A DNA stretch of 64,000 nucleotides. Origin: Acidiluteibacter sp963716125 (GTDB lineage: Bacteria > Bacteroidota > Bacteroidia > Flavobacteriales_E > Vicingaceae). Location of the stretch: contig OY970294.1 of assembly GCA_963716125.1 (NCBI GenBank), forward strand, positions 3,038,001 to 3,102,000, written 5' to 3'. The translations under genes and the position numbers were made by a program. A model generated the notes under the pieces. The model did not search any database and was not told the origin of the DNA. It worked only from the letters and a program-made list of their open reading frames with translations. Of this stretch, positions 38,179 through 47,268 are shown one piece after another; the stretch's first letter is position 1, and each line of letters opens with the position of its first letter.

Positions 38179-39327
38179 TTACATTAATTCATCGTTATAA
38201 TTAAATCTCAATTGCACCCCATACCGAATTTCTTCTTTTTCTAAATTAGAAATTGAAATTCCTAATAAACGAATGGGTTTTGCAGGCCAATCAGGAGTTT
38301 TTAAAAGTTCTACCGATAGGTTCCAAATATGGTCAAAACTACTGATGTAACTTCCTACAGTTTTTGATCTAGTTTGAATTGTAAAATCATCATATTTCAA
38401 TTTTAAGCTAACCGTTTTGCCTGCATTCTTTGCTTTTTTTATTCTATTGACAACAGTCATGCAAATAGGTTGAAGTGCTTCTAATAATTCTTGCTCCGTC
38501 TCTAAATCTTCGCTGAATGTATTTTCAGCTCCTATAGATTTTCGAATTCTATTGGGTTTAACTTCTCTATGATCTATTCCTTTGGCGATTTTAAAATAGT
38601 ATAATCCAGCTTTACCAAAGTTTTGTGATAACCATTCCTCCGTTTTTTGCTTTAAATCTAAGCCATTAAAAACACCATATTTTTTCATTTTTTCGGCAGT
38701 TACTTTACCAATTCCATGAAATTTTTCAATTTGCAATTGTTCTATAAATGCTTCTCCTTCTTCGGGTAAAACCACACTCATTCCATTAGGTTTGTTGATA
38801 TCAGAAGCAGTTTTTGCTAAAAATTTATTGTAACTCACTCCTGCCGAAGCCGTCAATTGAGTTTTCTCAAATATTTCAGCTCTAATATTCATGGCAATTT
38901 TCATAGCTGAAAGAATATTCTTCTTATTTTCAGTTACATCCAAATAAGCTTCATCTAAAGAAAGTGGCTCTACTAAATCTGTATATGATTTAAAAATTTC
39001 CATAATTTCTAAAGAAATTTCTTTGTAGCGTTCAAAACGTGGTTTAACAAATATCAAATTGGGACATTTGCGTGCAGCAATTACACTTGGCATAGCTGAA
39101 TGCACGCCATATTTTCGAGCTTCATAGCTAGCAGCAGCTACAACTCCCCTTTCTTTAGAACCTCCAACAGCAAGTGGTTTTCCTTTTAATTCAGGGTTAT
39201 CCTTTTGCTCTACTAAAGCATAAAAAGCATCCATATCAATATGGATTATTTTTCTTATTTCGTCAGAATTAATCAATCGATTAACTCCATTTTTTTCAAT
39301 AAAAAGGTAGCATTCATATTCTGACAA
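38179..39327 (-). CDS. dinB: DNA polymerase IV (Y family)
   Basis: A 382-residue translesion polymerase. Catalytic palm motifs are clear: HIDMDAFYALVEQ (first acidic residues), YEARKYGVHSAMPS, and SLDEAYLDVT (Asp-Glu pair). HhH region near FHGIGKVTAEKMKKYG and the little-finger domain at about 245-350 follow. It copies damaged DNA and extends mismatched ends. The frame starts at ATG 39327, 25 residues longer than usual and overlapping the upstream gene by 55 bp; no closer ATG exists before the active-site motif. It lies downstream of the MutS-like gene on the same strand. Confidence 0.94.
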   Translation of the reverse strand: MSEYECYLFIEKNGVNRLINSDEIRKIIHIDMDAFYALVEQKDNPELKGKPLAVGGSKERGVVAAASYEARKYGVHSAMPSVIAARKCPNLIFVKPRFERYKEISLEIMEIFKSYTDLVEPLSLDEAYLDVTENKKNILSAMKIAMNIRAEIFEKTQLTASAGVSYNKFLAKTASDINKPNGMSVVLPEEGEAFIEQLQIEKFHGIGKVTAEKMKKYGVFNGLDLKQKTEEWLSQNFGKAGLYYFKIAKGIDHREVKPNRIRKSIGAENTFSEDLETEQELLEALQPICMTVVNRIKKAKNAGKTVSLKLKYDDFTIQTRSKTVGSYISSFDHIWNLSVELLKTPDWPAKPIRLLGISISNLEKEEIRYGVQLRFNYNDELM

Positions 39328-41045
39328 ACGCCTTTTCGAAGTTTGTAATCAAACTGCAAATCATTATTTTGCATTTCCACTTCAAAAGAATAATTGGAGA
39401 TATTTAATGGGTAAGTTTCACTCAACTCACAAAGAGATAAATCGTGGGTTGCAATAATTGCAGACATTTTATATTTCAATAATTTCTTCAAAAATTCAGC
39501 TGAGCCTAGCGCCTTGTCTCTTGAATTGGTTCCTTTTAAAATTTCATCCAAAATAGCAAATGTGGGGACTCCACTTTCCAATTGATTAACCAATTGTTTC
39601 AGTCTTTTCAACTCAGCAAAAAAGTAAGACTCTTTTTGATCTAATGAATCTTCCGTTTTCATACTGCTAAACAATGCAACAGGAGTAAATTCCATTTTTT
39701 CGGCTGTAATAGGTAAACCAATCGATGCTAAAACCAAATTTAAACCTACAGTACGCAAGAAAGTACTCTTCCCGGCCATATTTGCACCTGTAATTATCTG
39801 AATTTGATTCCAACCATCAATTTCCATAGAATTGTTGACTCTTTCTAAAGGATTGATCAATGGATGTCCAAAATTTTCAGCAGAAACATAAAAATGTTCT
39901 TGCTGCAATGGAATTGGGAAAGTTGCATCCTGTCGATTATAAACATAATTAGCCAATGAAATCCGAGCATCCATTTCATGAACGACATCTAACCATTCTT
40001 GGATTGAATCACCATGATTCGTAATCCATTCACTAAATCGTTTTAGTGAACGAACATCCCACAAAAGAAAACCATTAAGTACAACACCCATTATTAAATT
40101 ATTTCGATTATCAAATGAGTTTAATATAGCTTCTAATTGTTTTAGTGCATCAGATGCTTTAACGCTGCCTCCTAACTTATTTTTGAGTTCTTGATTATTT
40201 TTTTCTTTAAAATCTTCCTTCTCTATTAACTTAATGTAACTTAAATCTGATGAAATTCTTTTCAATAAATTTTCTGCTTCAGTTGCTATAATTAGTGTCT
40301 TTTTGAGATAGGAACCGCTAAATAATAAAGCTGCAAAGAATGCAGCAATAAATACAGAAACTTTAACCAAATCAATAATATACAAACCTAATGCAGCAAA
40401 AACTAAAAATGGTAGCAAGTAGAAAAGCACTTTTGAAACAGCGTTCTTAAAAACAACCAACTTAGTTAATTTCAGTTCAACATCGTTTTCTAACTTTTGC
40501 TGACTCGCTCTAAAATTGTGTTGCCAATCCAATTTTTCGCTAATTTCTTGAATGGCTTTTTGCTTTTCGTTAATTGAATTTACATCCGTATCTATGTGGA
40601 GTAACTGATTGGCTAAAGCAGATGAGCCACCAAAAGTAACTGCTCTTGTGAGCATTTGAAAAATGGATCCATTCCCAAACAAATCCATATCATCTGCATA
40701 AGCATGTCCATATACTTTATGCTGAATCCCCGTATTGTTTGATTTAAAATCAAATTGAATCGCCTTTAGTTCGGCTAATTGTATATCAATTAAATTATTG
40801 TAGAAGACTTTCAGATCACTTAAAACTTTATTTTTCTTTACTGCAAGGGCAAATAATATTATAAAGACAAGAAAAGAAACTAAAGCTAGTTGTCCATTAT
40901 TTCTAAAAAAGTAGATGGAAGAAAATGCTAATAGAAATGTAAGTACTCGAAGGATAGTTACCCACATCAATTTTTGATTGAGTTCTGCCACTTTTGTTTG
41001 AAAATTTTCCTTCCTTTTTTGATATAATTCTTCCAACTGATTCAT
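39273..41045 (-). CDS. MutS-related ATPase with membrane segments
   Basis: A 590-residue protein. The C-terminal third is a MutS domain V ATPase: Walker A TGANMAGKSTFLR, Walker B FAILDEILKGTNS and ATHDLSL signature His. The N-terminal half lacks MutS mismatch-recognition domains and has hydrophobic pairs (about 28-68 and 205-250), so the protein is probably membrane-associated. Such Bacteroidota MutS relatives are annotated as MutS-family proteins without known function; mismatch repair is not implied. Its end overlaps dinB by 55 bp, giving a DNA-metabolism pair. Confidence 0.85.
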   Translation of the reverse strand: MNQLEELYQKRKENFQTKVAELNQKLMWVTILRVLTFLLAFSSIYFFRNNGQLALVSFLVFIILFALAVKKNKVLSDLKVFYNNLIDIQLAELKAIQFDFKSNNTGIQHKVYGHAYADDMDLFGNGSIFQMLTRAVTFGGSSALANQLLHIDTDVNSINEKQKAIQEISEKLDWQHNFRASQQKLENDVELKLTKLVVFKNAVSKVLFYLLPFLVFAALGLYIIDLVKVSVFIAAFFAALLFSGSYLKKTLIIATEAENLLKRISSDLSYIKLIEKEDFKEKNNQELKNKLGGSVKASDALKQLEAILNSFDNRNNLIMGVVLNGFLLWDVRSLKRFSEWITNHGDSIQEWLDVVHEMDARISLANYVYNRQDATFPIPLQQEHFYVSAENFGHPLINPLERVNNSMEIDGWNQIQIITGANMAGKSTFLRTVGLNLVLASIGLPITAEKMEFTPVALFSSMKTEDSLDQKESYFFAELKRLKQLVNQLESGVPTFAILDEILKGTNSRDKALGSAEFLKKLLKYKMSAIIATHDLSLCELSETYPLNISNYSFEVEMQNNDLQFDYKLRKGVCQNMNATFLLKKMELID

Positions 41046-41159
41046 TCTTCAAAATTCCTTCTTTTTATCCAAAAAATAAGAACTTATCCTTAAAAAAATA
41101 AGTGTTCTAATTTCTAGTCTTTTAGTGAAATTACGAAACAAATTAACATTTTTTGGTGT

Positions 41160-41179
41160 TTTAATGTAGCTACATTAAA
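41160..41179. promoter_or_regulatory. 20-bp perfect palindrome, likely operator of the YceI gene
   Basis: TTTAATGTAGCTACATTAAA is a perfect inverted repeat located 41 bp before the YceI start and 10 bp upstream of a likely -7 element. The size and position fit a dimeric repressor or activator such as a MarR-type regulator. No regulator gene is adjacent. Confidence 0.6.
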
Positions 41180-41189
41180 TGTATATACA

Positions 41190-41197
41190 TATATTTG
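41190..41197 (+). promoter_or_regulatory. Bacteroidota-type -7 element of the YceI gene
   Basis: TATATTTG fits the TAnnTTTG consensus and lies 22 bp before the ATG. No good -33 TTG is found at the usual distance; the palindrome occupies that position, which would suit activator-dependent or repressed transcription. Confidence 0.45.
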
Positions 41198-41219
41198 CAA
41201 TCTAATTAATTTTAAAACC

Positions 41220-41813
41220 ATGAAAAAAATATTATTTACATCATTAAGCATCGCTTTATCTGCTGTGTTATTTGCAGCTACAGGTGGTGAAAAGACTTAC
41301 AAAGTCGATAACAAAATCTCTAATTTAGAGTGGCACGGGAAAAAAGTTACTGGATCTCATCATGGTAATATTTTAGTAAAAGAAGGTAACTTAGTTGTTA
41401 CAGACAACATGCTAAGTAGTGGAACAATCAATTTTGACATGACTACTATTGTTTGCAATGATTTGGAAGGCGAATACAAAGGAAAGTTGGAAGGACATTT
41501 AAGATCTGAAGATTTCTTTAACGTAGAAAAACATCAAACTGCTACTTTAGAAATTGCATCTGTAACCAAGGTAGAAGGAGATAATGCCTATACAATTAAT
41601 GGAGATTTAACGATCAAAGGAATTAAGCATCCGATTAGTTTTCCTGCTACTATTTTAATGGAAAACAACAAATTAGTTGCTGTTGGTGAAGTAGATGTTG
41701 ATAGAACAAAATACGATATAAAATATGGCTCCGGTCAATTCTTTGAAGGATTGGGCGATAAAATGATTGATGATAATTTTACCATCAAATTCAAATTGGG
41801 AGCTAAAGGGTAA
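41220..41813 (+). CDS. YceI family periplasmic lipid-binding protein
   Basis: A 197-residue exported protein with a signal peptide (about 1-19, ending LFAA). The lipocalin-like YceI domain covers the rest: YKVDNKISNLEWHGKKVTG, the GHLRSEDFFNVEKHQTATL block and the C-terminal VGEVDVDRTKYDIKYGS. Family members bind isoprenoid or amide lipids in a hydrophobic tunnel, and several respond to stress. It appears monocistronic, with a palindrome-and-promoter region upstream and a terminator downstream. Confidence 0.93.
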   Translation: MKKILFTSLSIALSAVLFAATGGEKTYKVDNKISNLEWHGKKVTGSHHGNILVKEGNLVVTDNMLSSGTINFDMTTIVCNDLEGEYKGKLEGHLRSEDFFNVEKHQTATLEIASVTKVEGDNAYTINGDLTIKGIKHPISFPATILMENNKLVAVGEVDVDRTKYDIKYGSGQFFEGLGDKMIDDNFTIKFKLGAKG

Positions 41814-41842
41814 CTTTTTTCATAGAAAGTTGGTTTAGGTTG

Positions 41843-41888
41843 AACGTCTCTTCATACCGATTATTCGGATTTGAAGAGGCGTTTTTTT
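41843..41888 (+). terminator. Terminator after the YceI gene
   Basis: A 12-bp stem (AACGTCTCTTCA / TGAAGAGGCGTT, one G-T pair) encloses a smaller CCGA/TCGG hairpin and is followed by seven T. It separates YceI from the convergent NTF2-like gene. Confidence 0.82.
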
Positions 41889-42342
41889 ATGAAGTGTGAT
41901 CAGAAACAATTAACCATTGGTCATTTATCTTTTCCCAAATTAAAGAATAATAACCTCCTAAATCTCCTTCCTTACGATTTAAATGCCACTTACCAACGAC
42001 TGAAAAATGATTAATTCCCAATTTAGTAATATGTAAATTTTCAAAAGTTAAAAGCCCCATCGCTTCCTTGTCGGGATAAGATTTTTTATACCGATTGACC
42101 ATATTTTGCCATCCATAAGTAATCCCGTTTTTACCAATGAATTTCAAAGAATCTGATTGCCAATAAAATTGCATAAAACAATCTACATCTCCAGTCGACC
42201 AACACATTTCTTGAGCTTTCATATTACTTTCAATAAGCTGTTTACCTGATTGGTCAGTAATATTACTACAAGAAAAAATTAGTGTATTAAATACTATTAA
42301 AAAGCTGATTTTAATCGGGAAAGCTAATTGGATATTTCTCAT
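41887..42342 (-). CDS. Lipoprotein with SnoaL/DUF4440-like (NTF2 fold) domain
   Basis: A 151-residue protein with a lipoprotein-type signal (FNTLIFSC, then SNITDQS). The mature part reads like an NTF2-fold domain: MKAQEMCWSTGDVDCFMQFY, SLKFIGKNGITYGWQNMVNRY and a C-terminal SLIWEKINDQWLIVSDHTS. These small domains bind ligands or catalyse varied reactions; none is predicted here. It overlaps the preceding leftward gene by 32 bp and is the last of the tex-linked unit. Confidence 0.8.
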   Translation of the reverse strand: MRNIQLAFPIKISFLIVFNTLIFSCSNITDQSGKQLIESNMKAQEMCWSTGDVDCFMQFYWQSDSLKFIGKNGITYGWQNMVNRYKKSYPDKEAMGLLTFENLHITKLGINHFSVVGKWHLNRKEGDLGGYYSLIWEKINDQWLIVSDHTS

Positions 42343-42886
42343 TGTACTTTCTTAAAAATAAAAATATTTTCATTTCCTTTTTACCTTTGGTATTTCTATA
42401 TTCTTTCCAAAGTTGAGGGTCTTTTTGTAAAATAGGTTCAAAGTTTCTCTCATTAAAAGGTAACATTTTACCATTCTCAAAATTCAAGAGAAACTGAACT
42501 AAAGTTCTACTTTCTCTAGGTGTTTGAAAACCATAAGGATCATAAGAGTAAGTAGTAGTTACCACATAAGCAGCAAATTGAGAGTATCGACCTATCAGAT
42601 TTAATCGACTAAAATCTCCTTCAATAGAAACATAAACCCCTCTTCCAGTACTATATCCCCAAACTTTATCAGGATCTAATTCAAAGGCTTTTTTTAAGGA
42701 ATCGTTGTACACTATAAAACCCTCCCCTTTTTTCATTAAACCTTCAGGAATAATGGTATTATTCTGTTTAAAATCATTAAAATTTTGATACAATCCTTCA
42801 TTAAACTCAAAATCTTGCTGATATTCATTTTGTGAAAATGCAACAGTTGAAATACCAATTAATAAAAACAGAATCAAATTCTTCAT
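42311..42886 (-). CDS. Exported protein of unknown function
   Basis: A 191-residue protein with a signal peptide (about 1-18, ending AFSQ). I do not recognise the family. A middle segment (DKVWGYSTGRGVYVSIEGDF, then SRLNLIGRYSQFAAYVVTT) suggests a beta-rich domain, and the C-terminal 30 residues are charged (ILQKDPQLWKEYRNTKGKKE). The start ATG overlaps the tex stop (TGA at 42883-42885) and the end overlaps the NTF2-like gene by 32 bp, so the three are likely co-transcribed. Confidence 0.65.
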   Translation of the reverse strand: MKNLILFLLIGISTVAFSQNEYQQDFEFNEGLYQNFNDFKQNNTIIPEGLMKKGEGFIVYNDSLKKAFELDPDKVWGYSTGRGVYVSIEGDFSRLNLIGRYSQFAAYVVTTTYSYDPYGFQTPRESRTLVQFLLNFENGKMLPFNERNFEPILQKDPQLWKEYRNTKGKKEMKIFLFLRKYNEKYPISFPD

Positions 42887-45015
42887 ACTTCTTTCATGCT
42901 TAATTGAATACGCTTTCTAGCAATATCCAATTCAATTACCTTTACCTGAACAGTTTGCTGCAAATTTACAACTTCATTTGGGTTAGCCACATATTGGTTG
43001 GCTAAATGAGAAATATGTACCAACCCATCTTGTTTAACTCCTACATCAACAAATGCACCAAAGTTGGTGATATTGGTAACGATACCAGGCAAAACCATTC
43101 CAATTTTCAAATCCTCTATCTTGCTCACTGTTTTATCAAATTCAAACATTTTAATTCCCTTACGAGGATCACGCGCTGGTTTTTTTAGCTCTTCTATCAG
43201 ATCATTTAAAGTTAATAATCCAACTTCATTAGTAACAAAATTTGGCAAGTTAATTTTTTCAATTAAACTTTCATTTCTAATCAAATCTTTCACATCAGCT
43301 TTTACTGATTTTGCCATTTTTTGAATGAGTTTGTAACTTTCAGGATGAACTGCTGAATTATCCAATGGATGATCTCCATTGACAATTCTTAAAAAGCCCG
43401 CACTCTGCTCAAAAGATTTTGCTCCCATTCCTTTTACTTTCTTCAAATCCTCTCTTGAATCAAAAGCACCATTTTCAGTTCTAAAATCTACAATTCTCTG
43501 TGCCAATTGAGGTCCTAATCCCGAAATATATTGTAATAAATGCTGAGAGGCGGAATTGAGGTTTACTCCAACTTTATTGACACAACTTTCAACAACTCTA
43601 TCCAAAGACTCTTTTAATTTTTTCTGATCCACATCATGTTGATATTGACCAACTCCTATTGACTTAGCATCAATCTTAACCAATTCGGCTAATGGATCCA
43701 TCAATCTTCTTCCTATAGAAACTGAACCTCTAACAGTTACATCAAACTGAGGAAATTCATCTCTCGCAATTTTAGATGCAGAATAAATAGATGCTCCGTT
43801 TTCATTGACCACATAAACCTCCACAGGCTGATTAAATCTCATTTTCTGAATAAACCGTTCTGTTTCTCTTCCTGCAGTTCCATTTCCAATGGCTATAGCT
43901 TCAATTTTATGGGAATTAACTAAAGTATTTATTTTTTTAGCAGCCATTGCAGCTTCATTTTGAGGCGGATGTGGATAAATAGTTTCATTGTGCATCAAAT
44001 CCCCTAAATTATTTAAACACACTACTTTACAACCTGATTTAAAACCAGGATCAATCGCCAATACACTTTTTTGTCCTAATGGTGGAGCCAATAAAAGCTG
44101 ACGCAAATTCTCAACAAAAACCATAATCGCTTCATCGTCTGCTTTTTCTTTTGCAATATTTCTAATCTCTGTTTCAAGGGAAGAGCTTAACAATCGTTTA
44201 AAACTATCTTTAATTGCGATTTCAATCTGCTCTCTTACATCAGATTGATTCGTATTAATGATTATTCTTTCTATTTTATCAATCGCTAATTCTTCATCAA
44301 TCTGTATTTTCATTTTCAAGAACCCTTCATTCTCTCCTCTGCTAATCGCTAAAAAACGATGTGATGGAATTCTTTTCAATGGCTCTTCCCATTTAAAATA
44401 ATCCTTAAATTTTTCTCCTTCCTCCTCCTTACCTTTTACTAATTTTGAGCTAATTATTGATAATTGCTCAAACATTCGACGCATATTTTTTCGAACCAAC
44501 TCATTTTCATTGAGCCATTCAGCCATAATATGGCGAGCACCTTCCAATGCTTCTTCAATGGATTTTACTTTATCAATTACAAAACGGTTGGCAGTTGATG
44601 TTAAATTAATATTTCCTTGTGCCATTATCATTTTAGCTAATGGCTCCAATCCTTTTTCTTTTGCAATACTACCTTTGGTACTTCTCTTTTGCTTGTAGGG
44701 TAAATAAATATCTTCTAATTCTATTAAATCCCAAGAATTTTCAATTTTCTTTTTTAATTCATCTGTCAATTGATCTTGTTCCTCAATCGACTTTAAAATA
44801 GTTGTTTTCCGCTTCTCAATTTCTTGGAATTTCTTGTGATAAATATCAACGTTTTCAATTTCTACTTCATCCAAATTTCCAGAGGCTTCTTTTCTGTAAC
44901 GAGCTATAAATGGTATCGTTGCTCCTTCATTCAACAGATTAAGTGTTGAAGTGATAGACTTTTTATTGAGCTGTGTTTGTTTTTGTATAAAATCAATTAA
45001 AATCGAGGAAATCAT
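42883..45015 (-). CDS. tex: Tex family RNA-binding transcription accessory protein
   Basis: A 710-residue cytoplasmic protein of normal Tex length. N-terminal helical domain with LLNEGATIPFIARYRKEASG; a YqgF/RNase H-like domain near 315-445 (VLAIDPGFKSGCKVVCL); paired helix-hairpin-helix motifs around 490-555 (ISGLGPQLAQRIVDFR; VKGMGAKSFEQSAGF); and a C-terminal S1 domain (about 635-705: GIVTNITNFGAFVDVGV, then DGLVHISHL). Tex binds nucleic acids and affects transcription; details are unclear. It starts a leftward unit with the two small envelope genes and is divergent from msrB. Confidence 0.95.
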   Translation of the reverse strand: MISSILIDFIQKQTQLNKKSITSTLNLLNEGATIPFIARYRKEASGNLDEVEIENVDIYHKKFQEIEKRKTTILKSIEEQDQLTDELKKKIENSWDLIELEDIYLPYKQKRSTKGSIAKEKGLEPLAKMIMAQGNINLTSTANRFVIDKVKSIEEALEGARHIMAEWLNENELVRKNMRRMFEQLSIISSKLVKGKEEEGEKFKDYFKWEEPLKRIPSHRFLAISRGENEGFLKMKIQIDEELAIDKIERIIINTNQSDVREQIEIAIKDSFKRLLSSSLETEIRNIAKEKADDEAIMVFVENLRQLLLAPPLGQKSVLAIDPGFKSGCKVVCLNNLGDLMHNETIYPHPPQNEAAMAAKKINTLVNSHKIEAIAIGNGTAGRETERFIQKMRFNQPVEVYVVNENGASIYSASKIARDEFPQFDVTVRGSVSIGRRLMDPLAELVKIDAKSIGVGQYQHDVDQKKLKESLDRVVESCVNKVGVNLNSASQHLLQYISGLGPQLAQRIVDFRTENGAFDSREDLKKVKGMGAKSFEQSAGFLRIVNGDHPLDNSAVHPESYKLIQKMAKSVKADVKDLIRNESLIEKINLPNFVTNEVGLLTLNDLIEELKKPARDPRKGIKMFEFDKTVSKIEDLKIGMVLPGIVTNITNFGAFVDVGVKQDGLVHISHLANQYVANPNEVVNLQQTVQVKVIELDIARKRIQLSMKEV

Positions 45016-45166
45016 GGAATATTTTTTGCTGTAATAGTCATTGAATTGACAGATGCTGCTAAATTAGTAGAAATACATCCAAAACGAACAATAATTTCGT
45101 AAATCTGTTATGAAATTCAATTTTCGAGATCAAATTGTTCAATTATTAACTTAAAAACAAATTATA

Positions 45167-45703
45167 ATGAAAAAGCTATTGAGTATATATTTTTTTATGA
45201 GCCTTTTTTTAATTTCTTGTGCGCAAGATTCGCATAAACAAGAAAAAGCAACTCAAAATCATATTGAGAACAAAACATCAACTGATGGTCTTATCCTAAA
45301 ACCTGTATTAACAGATGCAGAATACAAAAAAACCTTAGAGCCTCAAGTATACAATATTGCACGAGAAGAAGGCACGGAAAGAGCTTTTTCAGGAGAATAC
45401 AATTCTTTTAAAGGCGATGGAATTTTTGTTTGTAAAATATGTGGAAATCCTCTGTATGATACAAAAACAAAATTTAAATCAGGTACTGGATGGCCAAGTT
45501 TTTATGACTATTTGAATGAAAACAGTATAACTGAAGTTAAAGATAATTCAGTTGGCATGACAAGAATAGAAATAGAATGTCAAAGATGTCAATCACATTT
45601 AGGTCATGTATTTAATGATGGTCCAGACCCAACTGGTTTGAGATATTGTATGAATTCAGCAGTTTTAGATTTTGTTCCGAGGGCAGAGTTAATAAAAAAA
45701 TAA
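45167..45703 (+). CDS. msrB: Peptide-methionine (R)-S-oxide reductase, lipoprotein form
   Basis: A 178-residue protein. An N-terminal lipoprotein signal (SLFLISC, then AQDSH) places it in the envelope. The MsrB domain (about 50-175) has zinc-binding CKIC and CQRC pairs, SGTGWPSFYD, SHLGHVFNDGPDPTGLRYC and MNS, where the final Cys is the catalytic one. It reduces methionine-R-sulfoxide in proteins damaged outside the cytoplasm. No msrA is adjacent. A hairpin terminator follows. Confidence 0.94.
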   Translation: MKKLLSIYFFMSLFLISCAQDSHKQEKATQNHIENKTSTDGLILKPVLTDAEYKKTLEPQVYNIAREEGTERAFSGEYNSFKGDGIFVCKICGNPLYDTKTKFKSGTGWPSFYDYLNENSITEVKDNSVGMTRIEIECQRCQSHLGHVFNDGPDPTGLRYCMNSAVLDFVPRAELIKK

Positions 45704-45711
45704 ATGAAAAA

Positions 45712-45741
45712 GACGTTCCAAAAATTTGGAACGTCCTTTTT
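45712..45741. terminator. Bidirectional terminator between msrB and the PQQ-like gene
   Basis: A 9-bp perfect stem (GACGTTCCA / TGGAACGTC), 6-nt loop, T run on the right and A run on the left. It serves the rightward msrB and the leftward gene that ends at 45742. Confidence 0.83.
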
Positions 45742-47259
45742 TTATTCTTCAGCCAATGAAGTCATTCGCCATTCAAAAATTTTGTTTCCATTGATATAAT
45801 AAATGGTTTCACCTAAAAAATAAGGTAGTTTGTCTGTCTCAAATTCTACCAATACATTTCCTTTTGTATTAATAACCACATATTGCTTACCTTTTTGAAG
45901 CACTGAATAGTCTTCGTACCCTCCTACTTTTTGATAGGTCTCAGGAACTTTAGTATCATTCAATAATATCAAATACTTATTGAATACCTTAATTTCCTTT
46001 TTATCGGTCATCGCATAATTTTGAGTTGTATCTGTCATAAACAAAAGCTTAAATTGATTATCAACCTTTACATATTGATTTTCACCCACAAAATGTTCCA
46101 ATTTAGAAGAAATTGATTTCTTAATTAAAGAACCATCGTTTAAAGAATATTGAGCAATTTCATGGTTAATTATACCATTTAAAATATCATTATTTATATA
46201 AAAATCAGAAATATAACTTCTTCTTTCATCCGTCAATTCTTTAAATAATAATTGACTCCCATTTTTCAAATCAAATTTTGCTAAAAATGGAGTTCCTTGG
46301 TTGACTACCTCCTCTTCTTTAAAAGCATAACCTCTATTAATCATTACCAATTGGTTGTCTTCAATAAAAATATCAGACTTACTAGTTGCCCTATTTGGCA
46401 AATCAGTCTCCCAAATTACTTCACCGCTACTATTGAGCTTTACTACTTTATCAGAATATGCTTGATAAAAATAATTATCATCTTGTAAAACATTGGAAAC
46501 CATATTCCAATTAACTGAAGGAATAATCACATCAGGAAAATATACACCCGTAAAAAATCCAATAGTCATTATGCCAACACCAACCATTATTTGCTGCTCA
46601 ATATTACTTTTTCCACTCAAAGCTGCATAATCCCAACCTTTTCCGGTTCGCATATCTATCTGGTGTAAACCTGAAGCTGAAATCATTAAAGTGGAATCAT
46701 TGTATAAAAAAGCATCATTCCAACCATAAGTTTGATCGATTCTTTTCTCCCATATCTTGGTACCATCTGTTAAATTGTAAGCTTGTAATATAGATGGGTT
46801 TGAATTAGAATAAGCTAAACCAATTTGCATTCTATCGTTCACAAAAACAAAATCCTTATCAGTAGAATACATCAAATCACCACTATAAGAATTTAACACC
46901 TTCTTATTTCCATTGGATTTTAAAGCAATGAAATCTCCTAATTTTTGAGCACTTTCTTGATTGTAATTAATGTCTTGTTGCCAAACAATATCAGTCATTA
47001 AAAAATCGAACATCACTAACTTTCCCTTAGATTGCAATGATCCATCGCTTTTAGTATTTCTGATTTGAACCAACATTTGTGGTCCGAAAATTTCAAAATC
47101 CGTTACCTTTTGTCCAAAATCATATTCATAAGCTTCAATCGGAAACCCATTCCACTGATTGTTCATTTCAAAAATGGTAGCCTTAGCTTTTACTTCTGTT
47201 TGTGCTGACAATTGAACAGATATGATTACAAAAAATAGAGAAAATAGTATACTTTTCAT
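45742..47259 (-). CDS. Exported PQQ-like beta-propeller repeat protein
   Basis: A 505-residue protein with a signal peptide (about 1-19, ending LSAQ). Repeated blade-like segments follow: LTDGTKIWEKRID, LNSSGEVIWETDLP, FDLKNGSQLLFKE, typical of PQQ-like (quinoprotein-type) propellers. The W-type docking motifs are partly degenerate, and there is no PQQ-binding catalytic domain, so it is more likely a scaffold or sensor. A hydrophobic segment near 215-240 (MVGVGIMTIGFFTGVYF) interrupts the propeller, an oddity that may be a membrane-buried loop. It lies 9 bp after the serine hydrolase gene. Confidence 0.75.
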   Translation of the reverse strand: MKSILFSLFFVIISVQLSAQTEVKAKATIFEMNNQWNGFPIEAYEYDFGQKVTDFEIFGPQMLVQIRNTKSDGSLQSKGKLVMFDFLMTDIVWQQDINYNQESAQKLGDFIALKSNGNKKVLNSYSGDLMYSTDKDFVFVNDRMQIGLAYSNSNPSILQAYNLTDGTKIWEKRIDQTYGWNDAFLYNDSTLMISASGLHQIDMRTGKGWDYAALSGKSNIEQQIMVGVGIMTIGFFTGVYFPDVIIPSVNWNMVSNVLQDDNYFYQAYSDKVVKLNSSGEVIWETDLPNRATSKSDIFIEDNQLVMINRGYAFKEEEVVNQGTPFLAKFDLKNGSQLLFKELTDERRSYISDFYINNDILNGIINHEIAQYSLNDGSLIKKSISSKLEHFVGENQYVKVDNQFKLLFMTDTTQNYAMTDKKEIKVFNKYLILLNDTKVPETYQKVGGYEDYSVLQKGKQYVVINTKGNVLVEFETDKLPYFLGETIYYINGNKIFEWRMTSLAEE

Positions 47260-47268
47260 ACTTTAAAT

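Noticed and set aside
39273..41045. Mismatch-repair MutS
   Set aside because: The mismatch-recognition domains are absent and membrane segments are present; only the ATPase domain is shared.
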